This document shows positions 1-4,861 of a stretch of 5,793 nucleotides of DNA, in pieces (within the stretch, counting starts at the first letter, position 1; every line of letters starts with the position of its first letter). A program made the translations under genes and the position numbers. The DNA lies in the NCBI GenBank assembly GCA_031270615.1, contig JAISXE010000118.1, positions 1 to 5,793 on the forward strand. The letters are read 5' to 3'. The notes under the pieces were generated by a model. It was not told the DNA's origin and did no database searches. It saw only the letters and a program-made list of their open reading frames with translations. The DNA comes from Spirochaetia bacterium (GTDB taxonomy: Bacteria; Spirochaetota; Spirochaetia; DTKZ01).

Positions 1-300
1 TTCTCCGTGGGCCGCACAAGGCCGTTGGGGAAACCGTAATTAAGGGCGGCGCTTACATCCGCCCCGGGACAAACTCGTTCTGCCCCTCGGCCACCGCCCA
101 GCCCTTCGCGTCGTACCTCAGCGCCCCGGATATGTTCCAGCCGTATTGCCGCTGGTTCCCCGCGCCGCGCGTCTCCCCCTGCTTGGCCGTCAGTATGCCC
201 CGCCCGAGGCCGTCCGTGAGAACCACGGTCTTCATGAAATTATCGGGGGCCGTCGCCAGCGAAGCTGATTTTGTTCTCCGTCACCGCGTGCCTGTATGCC
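1..300 (-). pseudogene. Rhs/YD-repeat (SpvB/TcaC-like) protein, internal fragment, frameshifted
   Basis: This is an internal piece of a large Rhs/YD-repeat wall or toxin-delivery protein, read on the minus strand and cut by the window edge. The best segment (55-235) contains KTVVLTDGLGRGILTAKQGE and, further on, YGWNISGALRYDAKG, which have the DGLGR and YDAKGR style of SpvB/TcaC/Rhs proteins. Three reading frames are needed. Upstream, YRHAVTENKISFAGDGP (about 246-296) enters a stop. Deleting one base in the five-G run at 245-249 (plus strand) continues it as DNFMKTVVLTDGLGR. Downstream, VPG meets a stop at 53-55, and adding one base in the four-C run at 62-65 continues it as ADVSAALNYGFPNGLVRPTE to the edge. 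No start codon or ribosome site is present. I infer a decayed gene; homopolymer sequencing error is the alternative. The family call is from recalled motifs, not a search. Confidence 0.72.
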
Positions 301-707
301 ACCACAGGCGTGCCGCCTCCAGGAATAAACCCTATACCACTTATTATAACATCACTAATCGTATCTGCATTAGGGTGAAGCAAAGCTTGCATCCCGTCGT
401 TCCCGGCAGTAACGTAAGAAATTTTTGTTGCCACATTAACTGTTTTTGTAACTCCAAAGGCGTCTGCGACAAGTGAAACTGCCGAGGATCCAATTCCGAT
501 ATTATCAAGCGAGATATTAAAACCAATGCCACTGGGATTCTCTTTGAGAAATTCGACCATTGCACTTGGGGTGTTAAAAATTATCGACACTCCCGTCTCC
601 TCGTCCCGCTCTTTGCCGGTAAAACGGAAAATGGCAAGGGTTTTCCTGTGGGCGTTTTTTTCGCGCAAAAAAACGCCGGGGCTGGGACCAGTCCTGGCAT
701 CCGCCAA
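240..707 (-). pseudogene. Chimeric open frame: Rhs core motif joined to an AT-rich segment of unknown function
   Basis: The open frame is 155 residues from a TTG codon at 705-707 with no Shine-Dalgarno sequence, so it is probably not a gene in its present form. Residues 27-39 (bases 591-629) read FRFTGKERDEETG, a hallmark of the end of the Rhs core, normally followed by a conserved LYYYGARYLDP-type stretch. That stretch is missing, and at base 590 the frame turns into an AT-rich segment. Bases 331-590 are 41% GC by hand count, against 66% in bases 1-240. The segment is glycine-rich and hydrophobic, with SSAVSLVADAFGV and ISDVIISGIGFIPGGG. Low GC is typical of the exchangeable C-terminal tips of Rhs and other polymorphic toxins, so a displaced tip is a reasonable inference. 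I recognise no catalytic motif. After about residue 135 the frame enters the mid-Rhs fragment and stops at 240-242. Confidence 0.6.
651..677. repeat. Perfect 11-bp inverted repeat (T-tract/A-tract hairpin)
   Basis: The left arm GGCGTTTTTTT (651-661) is an exact reverse complement of the right arm AAAAAAACGCC (667-677), with a five-base loop CGCGC. Thymines lie in the 5' arm and adenines in the 3' arm on both strands, the opposite of a Rho-independent terminator. It sits in the stretch of about 180 bases between the Rhs core remnant (ending at 629) and the stop of the next minus-strand fragment (809), where I see no gene. Similar hairpins occur at 1236-1264 and 4021-4044. Confidence 0.75.
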
Positions 708-808
708 AAACGATTCATTCGGGGAGCGCGTTTCCTTCCCTGGGCCGGAAAACAGTCCGTTCCCGGCGCTCTGGTCCGTCCAAACACCATTATAGGCTTA
801 TTCTACTA

Positions 809-1156
809 CTACTCCGCCTCCTTGTTCGCAAACAGTTTTCCCGCGCGCTCCCCGCATGCCTCGTCCACCGCCCCAAAAAGCCCATGCCCCCTGGGGCTGG
901 CCGCCCGCTTCCCCGGGTAACGGCCCAGGAACGCCGCCGCAACCTTCGACAGCGGCACCACCCTGTCCCTGCCGAACTTCCCCCGCAGGTGGGCTTCCAC
1001 CAAATCCCGCGCGGCCTCGCACACCGGCAGCCCGGAGGAATACATAAGCTCGAACAGGGCGGGGTCGCGCGCCTGCGTTTCCGGGTCTATGCGCGCCAGC
1101 AGGCCAAAGGTTTCCCTGCGGCTGAAGGCTGGATGGTGCCTGGCACATTCTTTGAC
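809..1156 (-). pseudogene. Unrecognised protein, C-terminal fragment without a visible start
   Basis: The minus-strand frame ending in TAG at 809-811 has natural-looking protein sequence over its last 115 residues. It begins near VKECARHHPAFSRRETFGLL and continues through LFELMYSSGLPVCEAARDLV, then KVAAAFLGRYPGKRA and a lysine/glutamate-rich end. The mix of charged and hydrophobic residues suggests a soluble, mostly helical protein. I recognise no family or motif. The open frame extends upstream to a TTG at 1384, but that part translates a palindrome and low-complexity GC-rich repeat and runs antisense to the kinase promoter, so it is unlikely to be coding. From 1156 down to the internal Met (about 1043) I find no ATG, GTG or TTG with a ribosome site. 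The simplest reading is a gene whose 5' part was lost or replaced by repeat DNA. A chance open frame in GC-rich DNA is possible. Confidence 0.4.
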
Positions 1157-1374
1157 CGGGCCGCGCGAGGGATTGGAGGGGGCGCTGAAAGCGCGCCCGC
1201 AGGGCCGGAGCGACAGCGCAGCCCCGGAAAGCCCGGTTTTTTTTCGGCCCGGCCGAAAAAAAACGCGCCCAAAACACCACACCGTTCCTGCTTCCCCATT
1301 CCTAATTTTCCATCCCCCCCGGGCGGGATTTGGGGTCGGCGGTTCACAACTGCCTGGCTCCGGGCCGCGTCTTC
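1157..1374. other. Non-coding GC-rich spacer with repeat-like sequence
   Basis: No credible gene start, RNA gene or SD sequence is seen here. The stretch contains a small hairpin GCGCT-GAA-AGCGC near 1183-1195, the long palindrome at 1236-1264, and an imperfect 9-bp inverted repeat (ATCCCCCCC 1312-1320 against GGGCGGGAT 1321-1329, one mismatch). The density of inverted repeats suggests a dispersed intergenic repeat rather than coding DNA; that is an inference. Confidence 0.5.
1236..1264. repeat. Near-perfect palindrome with 14-bp arms (T-tract/GC/A-tract hairpin)
   Basis: Bases 1236-1249 (GTTTTTTTTCGGCC) are the exact reverse complement of 1251-1264 (GGCCGAAAAAAAAC), separated by one C. The T-run is 5' and the A-run 3' on either strand, so this is not a normal terminator. 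It could extrude as a cruciform or bind a dimeric protein. It lies about 110 bases upstream of the kinase -35 box. A transcript through it would form a very stable hairpin. Confidence 0.85.
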
Positions 1375-1403
1375 TTGAAAACAAAATGCTTCCGCGCTAT
1401 GAT
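1375..1403 (+). promoter_or_regulatory. Sigma70-type promoter of the histidine kinase gene
   Basis: The -35 box is TTGAAA at 1375-1380 and the -10 box is TATGAT at 1398-1403, five of six matches to consensus each, with exactly 17 bases between them. Transcription should begin near 1410, leaving about 20 bases of leader before the GTG start at 1429. The ATG codons at 1399 and 1402 lie inside the -10 box and would not be on this transcript. No obvious operator flanks the boxes. Confidence 0.75.
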
Positions 1404-1416
1404 GGACCAACCTAAT

Positions 1417-1423
1417 AGGGGAG
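1417..1423 (+). promoter_or_regulatory. Ribosome binding site that fixes the GTG start of the kinase
   Basis: AGGGGAG at 1417-1423 is a good Shine-Dalgarno sequence five bases before GTG at 1429-1431. The other in-frame candidates, TTG at 1330 and ATG at 1399 or 1402, have no such site. Confidence 0.75.
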
Positions 1424-1428
1424 CCGCC

Positions 1429-3984
1429 GTGTCAATTCGGGCAAAAACGTTTTTTATTGTTGCTTCAATCGTCGTGCTGATTACCGCGTCCAGTATCGCC
1501 ATAAGTCTGTACTACAGCCGGCTTCACCTGGTGGAGACCATAAAAGACGATATGCGGGTGGTAAGCGCGATTGCGGGAAAACTGGTTTCCGCCAACCTGC
1601 GGCTTCTGCGGACGGAGGCGGATGTTGCGGCCGCCAACGTGCTTTCCGCTTCCCAAAGCGGCCTGCGCGGCGAGGAGCAAAAAACCCTGTCGGGGGTGCT
1701 TCTTGAGCAGCTCAGGCTGCACAACTATCTTTCGCTGGCAGTCATAAACCCCCGGGGCGTGGAGGCCGCCGTCGGCAAATCCGCCCCGGGGCAGGACTTC
1801 GCGCGGAGCCGCTACGCCCGAAGGGCCTTTACGGGGGAGCGGGTCATCACCACGACGGAGATCGCGGATGCGGGGAGCCTTGTCATACGGATATGCGTCC
1901 CTATGGGATCGCGGATTCTGGTTGCGACCCTGCCTGCCGCCATCCTTTCCAACATGGTGGCCGATTTCAGAATATGGGCCTCCGGCAATATTTTCGTCCT
2001 TGACGGGCAGGGGGTCTTTATCGCGAACATACGCCCAAAGCTGGTCCTACAGCGGCAGGAATTCATTGACGCGGTTACCGGGGGGAGTCCCGATGAGCCG
2101 CTGGAGGTGGTTTACGCCGCCATGCGGGACGGAAAACCCGGAACGTCCATCTACAGCTACGACGGGGTTCCCCGCGTGTGCGCCTACACCCCCATAGGAG
2201 GCTCCGACGACTGGATAGCGGCGGTTGCCGCTCCCATTGAGGAAAGCCCCGCCACGCGGACCACGGGCGTCCTTCTTCTTTCCGCCGCGGTGTTCCTGGG
2301 CCTGGGTTTTCTGGCCGCGCTTCTGGCGGCAAACGCCCTGGCCGCCCCTTTCCGGAAAATCGAGGAACAAAAACAGCGTCTTGAGGAACTCAAGGAAACG
2401 GCGGAAAACGCAAGCCGCGCGAAGAGCGATTTTCTTTCCACCATGAGCCACGAGATACGCACCCCCATGAACGCGATTATCGGCATGACGGGCCTGGCCA
2501 GAACGGCGCACAGCGCGGAACGCAAGGACTATTGCCTCGCGAAAATCGACGAGGCCTCAAGCCATCTTCTGGGCGTTATAAACGATATCCTTGACATGTC
2601 GAAGATAGAAGCAAACAAGCTGGAACTTTCCTGCGCGGATTTCGATTTCGAGAAAATGCTGCAAAAGGTTGCGGGGGTGATGGGCTTTCGCGTGGAAGAA
2701 AAAAAACAGAACTTTACCGTGCATATCGACAGGAATACCCCCCGCATGGTGAACGGCGACGACCAGCGGATTTCCCAGGTGATTGCGAACCTTCTTTCCA
2801 ACGCCGTAAAGTTTACGCCGGAGGGCGGCAGCCTGCGCCTGGAGGCGCGGCTTTTGGAGGAGGCGGAAGACACCTGCACCCTCTGCATAACGGTACGCGA
2901 TACCGGCATCGGCATCACGCCGGAGCAGCAGTCCCGCCTTTTTGCGTCTTTCACGCAGGCCGAATCCAGCACGTCCCGCAAGTATGGCGGCACGGGACTT
3001 GGCCTTGCGATTTCGCGCGGCATCGTCCGGATGATGGGCGGGGACATCACGGTGGACTCCGAGGTGGGAAAGGGTTCCACCTTTACCGCGAGCGTAAAGC
3101 TGGGGCGCGCCAAAGAAACGCAGCCGCCGGTTCCTTCGGGCAAAAACTGGAAGGACATACGGGTCCTCGTGGTGGACGACGATGAGGCGGTCCTGGAATA
3201 CTTTGCGGACATTGCCCAGCGGCTGGGCTTTTCCTGCGACACGGCCTGCGGAGGGGAACAGGCCCGCGCCTTTCTGGAACACCGGGGCGCCTACACGCTT
3301 TATTTTATTGACTGGAAGATGCCCGGCATGGACGGCATAGAGCTTTCGCGCATCATAAAAAAAACCTGGGGCGGCGGGGCGCTTATCGTCATGATGTCCG
3401 CGATGGATTACAGTGCCATCGAAAAAGACGCGCGGGAAACGGGGGTGGGGAAATTCCTCCCCAAGCCGCTTTTCCCCTCTGCCATCGCGGACTGCATCAG
3501 CGAATGCCTGAGCCTGGACACCGTGGTGGGCGATTCCCGGGAAGGCTCCCCGCCCGCAGAGCTTAACTGCTTCAAGGGCCGCAGGCTGCTTTTGGCCGAA
3601 GACGTTAAAATCAACCAGGAAATCGTTCTTTCCCTTCTGGAACCTACCGCCATAACAATTGACTGCGCCGACAACGGCAAAGAGGCGGTGGCGAAGTTCA
3701 GCGCGGCCGCGGAAAAATACGACATGATTTTTATGGATGTGCAGATGCCGGAAATGGACGGCTACACGGCAACCAGGCGCATACGGGAGATGGACAGCCC
3801 CGCCGCGAAAAAAATCCCCATCGTGGCCATGACGGCAAACGTTTTCCGCGAGGACATAGAGAAATGCCTTGCCTGCGGCATGAACGACCATCTGGGAAAA
3901 CCCATGAACATCGACGAGGTAATGGAAAAACTGCGGCGCTACCTGCCTCCGGCCGGGGAAGGCCAAGAGCTTATCCGGGAATAA
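1429..3984 (+). CDS. Membrane-bound hybrid sensor histidine kinase with two receiver domains
   Basis: This sensor kinase autophosphorylates on histidine in response to an external signal and passes phosphate to its own receiver aspartates. From GTG it is 851 residues. Residues 8-29 form the first membrane helix. Residues 30-275 are an extracytoplasmic sensor with Cache-like features (FVLDGQGVF near 190, WIAAVAAPIEE near 262). A second helix is at 279-304, followed by a short charged coiled-coil linker. The HisKA box SHEIRTPMNAIIG puts the phospho-acceptor at His341. The ATPase domain has an N box (Asn454, Asn458), G1 DTGIGI (Asp491) and G2 GGTGLGL (520-526). REC1 has an acidic cluster at 583-585, phospho-acceptor Asp628 and Lys679. 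REC2 has Asp725, Asp770 and Lys824. All catalytic residues are present in both receivers. There is no HPt domain and no adjacent response regulator, so a separate HPt protein probably completes the relay. The ligand cannot be told. A GTG start is chosen because of its ribosome site and the upstream promoter. Confidence 0.95.
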   Translation: MSIRAKTFFIVASIVVLITASSIAISLYYSRLHLVETIKDDMRVVSAIAGKLVSANLRLLRTEADVAAANVLSASQSGLRGEEQKTLSGVLLEQLRLHNYLSLAVINPRGVEAAVGKSAPGQDFARSRYARRAFTGERVITTTEIADAGSLVIRICVPMGSRILVATLPAAILSNMVADFRIWASGNIFVLDGQGVFIANIRPKLVLQRQEFIDAVTGGSPDEPLEVVYAAMRDGKPGTSIYSYDGVPRVCAYTPIGGSDDWIAAVAAPIEESPATRTTGVLLLSAAVFLGLGFLAALLAANALAAPFRKIEEQKQRLEELKETAENASRAKSDFLSTMSHEIRTPMNAIIGMTGLARTAHSAERKDYCLAKIDEASSHLLGVINDILDMSKIEANKLELSCADFDFEKMLQKVAGVMGFRVEEKKQNFTVHIDRNTPRMVNGDDQRISQVIANLLSNAVKFTPEGGSLRLEARLLEEAEDTCTLCITVRDTGIGITPEQQSRLFASFTQAESSTSRKYGGTGLGLAISRGIVRMMGGDITVDSEVGKGSTFTASVKLGRAKETQPPVPSGKNWKDIRVLVVDDDEAVLEYFADIAQRLGFSCDTACGGEQARAFLEHRGAYTLYFIDWKMPGMDGIELSRIIKKTWGGGALIVMMSAMDYSAIEKDARETGVGKFLPKPLFPSAIADCISECLSLDTVVGDSREGSPPAELNCFKGRRLLLAEDVKINQEIVLSLLEPTAITIDCADNGKEAVAKFSAAAEKYDMIFMDVQMPEMDGYTATRRIREMDSPAAKKIPIVAMTANVFREDIEKCLACGMNDHLGKPMNIDEVMEKLRRYLPPAGEGQELIRE

Positions 3985-3988
3985 TGCC

Positions 3989-4113
3989 ACTGTCAACAAG
4001 TTAAGAAAAAAATCTGCGCCTTTTTGGCGCTCCCGCGCCAAAAACCCGGGTTGCATGGGCGACCAGCCCCTGGCACCCCACGGGCTGATTGCGGACCTTA
4101 ACTTGCTGACAGT
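3989..4113. mobile_element. 125-bp MITE-like element with 17-bp terminal inverted repeats and 12-bp flanking direct repeat
   Basis: The left end ACTGTCAACAAGTTAAG (3989-4005) matches the reverse complement of the right end (4097-4113) at 16 of 17 positions. Flanking it are direct repeats GGGAATAATGCC (3977-3988) and GGGAATAATACC (4114-4125), 11 of 12 identical, as expected for a target-site duplication. The element has no gene. IS4-family elements such as IS231 make duplications of roughly 10-13 bp, and I recall their ends containing a CAAC-TTAAG-like core, so an IS4-family transposase acting in trans is a plausible inference. The left duplicate holds the last glutamate codon and the TAA stop of the kinase, so the protein is unchanged. 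The element now separates convergent genes and carries a strong internal hairpin. Confidence 0.7.
4021..4044. repeat. Perfect 10-bp inverted repeat inside the MITE
   Basis: TTTTTGGCGC (4021-4030) and GCGCCAAAAA (4035-4044) are exact reverse complements around a TCCC loop. The T-run is 5' and the A-run 3' on both strands, as in the hairpins at 651 and 1236. Nested inside the 17-bp terminal repeats, it would make a long folded stem in RNA from either the kinase or the opposing gene, and could slow read-through between them. Confidence 0.8.
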
Positions 4114-4160
4114 GGGAATAATACCGATTTGGCCCACCTTCCGCAGGAGAATCGAAACCA

Positions 4161-4472
4161 TCAGGGGAACTTTTTCACGCCGTACTTCGCCATGTCCACC
4201 CTGCCGTTTTTCGAGACCTCGACCCCCTCCGCGCGGAGCAGGGCTGCCTGAAGCTCCAGGCCGCGGCCGGCATCTAAAGCTATGGTGCCGTTGGCCCTTA
4301 CGACCCTGTGCCAGGGGAGTTTTTCTTTCCTCGACATGGAATGAAGAACCCTCACCGTCTGCCGGGCACCGCCCGGCAGCCCCGCGGCCAGAGCGACATC
4401 CCGGTAGCATGAGACCTTCCCCCGGGGAATGGAGCGGATTGCCTCTACAATGGCGCGGGTGGATTCCAGCAT
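4161..4472 (-). CDS. Alkyltransferase-like (ATL) DNA-repair protein, PWHR type
   Basis: This 103-residue protein is the DNA-binding domain of the O6-alkylguanine-DNA alkyltransferase fold with the active cysteine replaced. The usual PCHR motif reads PWHR at residues 53-56, so Trp54 sits where the methyl-accepting cysteine would be. Known ATL proteins (E. coli YbaZ, yeast Atl1) with this change bind and flip O6-alkylguanine without repairing it and hand the lesion to nucleotide excision repair. Supporting residues are IPRGKVSCYRDVA (15-27), with Tyr23 in the place of the conserved helix-turn-helix tyrosine, and Arg37 in GGARQTVRVL as the probable arginine finger. The length fits stand-alone ATL proteins (about 100-130 residues), and ATG 4472 leaves the usual short lead before the first helix. 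It converges with the kinase gene and follows RNase Z on the same strand across a 390-base gap, so it is probably a separate transcription unit. Confidence 0.92.
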   Translation of the reverse strand: MLESTRAIVEAIRSIPRGKVSCYRDVALAAGLPGGARQTVRVLHSMSRKEKLPWHRVVRANGTIALDAGRGLELQAALLRAEGVEVSKNGRVDMAKYGVKKFP

Positions 4473-4482
4473 GGTTCTTTAT

Positions 4483-4511
4483 TTTATAGCGGATATTTGG
4501 TTTCGTATGAA
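4483..4511 (-). promoter_or_regulatory. Probable promoter of the ATL gene
   Basis: On the minus strand TATAAA (4488-4483) matches the -10 consensus at five of six positions. TTCATA (4511-4506), 17 bases upstream, matches the -35 consensus at four of six. Transcription would start around 4476, only about four bases before the ATG at 4472, so the message may be nearly leaderless. Consistent with this, no good Shine-Dalgarno sequence precedes the ATG; only AAAGAA is present. This is a motif call by eye. Confidence 0.45.
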
Positions 4512-4654
4512 TAGGGCGCGCAAGGGGCTGGCCGCCCATGCGCCCAAATTCCGGATTATTTTTAAACAGGTCCTAAGAGCCTATCCCCAAATAATTCCCC
4601 GCCTTGCACAACAGAATAAGAGAAACCGAAAGACCACACTGACCACACGGCACC

Positions 4655-4783
4655 GCCCACCCGGACAGATTTTTTTCAATGGAGTTGTTTAGAACCCCCG
4701 GTTTTTTGCCTGTCTTTGTCGGCCTGTCGCCCTTATATACGACAGAACCGTTTTTGGGCCTCTCGCCCTGTTGCCGGGTGGGC
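4655..4783. repeat. Distant 10-bp inverted repeat enclosing about 110 bases
   Basis: GCCCACCCGG (4655-4664) is the exact reverse complement of CCGGGTGGGC (4774-4783). Pairing resumes past a two-base bulge with ACAG (4665-4668) against CTGT (4768-4771). Inside lie a second hairpin (CTGTCG 4724-4729 with CGACAG 4740-4745) and T-rich runs. This could be a folded RNA or a degraded small mobile element; no transposase or target duplication is seen. Confidence 0.45.
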
Positions 4784-4788
4784 AAAGA

Positions 4789-4806
4789 CACGCCCTGATG
4801 GGCGTG
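4789..4806 (-). terminator. Hairpin downstream of RNase Z, possible weak terminator
   Basis: CACGCCC (4789-4795) and GGGCGTG (4800-4806) form a perfect 7-bp stem with loop TGAT, about 55 bases after the RNase Z stop codon on the minus strand. The following minus-strand bases are TCTTTGCC, a poor T-tract, so termination would be weak or Rho-assisted. On the plus strand it is followed by CGTTTATTT, but no plus-strand gene ends nearby. Confidence 0.35.
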
Positions 4807-4861
4807 CGTTTATTTCGGCGTGCGCGGTCAGTGGTAAGTTTTTCTCCTTTGCCGACAGTGC

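Larger units (their letters stand above)
4512..4861. other. Intergenic region without a recognisable gene
   Basis: This gap of about 350 bases between the ATL promoter and the stop of RNase Z has no convincing protein. The 72-residue minus frame at 4573-4791 crosses several inverted repeats and lacks a ribosome site. No tRNA cloverleaf or familiar small-RNA signature is visible. It holds inverted repeats at 4514-4519/4540-4545 (GGGCGC/GCGCCC), 4655-4664/4774-4783, 4724-4729/4740-4745 (CTGTCG/CGACAG) and 4789-4806. Confidence 0.55.

Noticed and set aside
581..790. 69-codon minus-strand open frame with an ATG at 788-790 and a TATAAT-like stretch just before it
   Set aside because: It overlaps the Rhs core motif in a different frame and translates the 651-677 palindrome; no Shine-Dalgarno sequence is present.
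1236..1264. Reading the palindrome as a bidirectional Rho-independent terminator
   Set aside because: The T-run precedes the GC stem on both strands, so the RNA would have U before the stem and A after it, the wrong order for intrinsic termination.
798..1384. Longer minus-strand open frames reaching toward the kinase promoter (to 1280 and 1384)
   Set aside because: Their upstream parts translate a palindrome and GC-rich repeats, start at TTG or lack a ribosome site, and one is a different frame from the natural-looking 809-1156 tail.
4135..4160. Minus-strand GGTTTCGATTCTCC followed by a CCA, resembling a tRNA T-arm and 3' end
   Set aside because: The flanking bases do not form a T-stem or acceptor stem, and no anticodon or D arm is found upstream, where the ATL coding sequence lies.
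2557..4539. 660-codon open frame on the minus strand, antisense to the kinase and the MITE and overlapping the ATL gene
   Set aside because: It is a shadow frame in GC-rich DNA. The opposite strand encodes a fully conserved kinase with all motifs, and this translation is low in natural protein character, rich in His, Arg and Gly, with no family motif.
4573..4791. 72-codon minus-strand open frame in the RNase Z-ATL gap
   Set aside because: It has no ribosome site, crosses inverted repeats and shows no recognisable domain.
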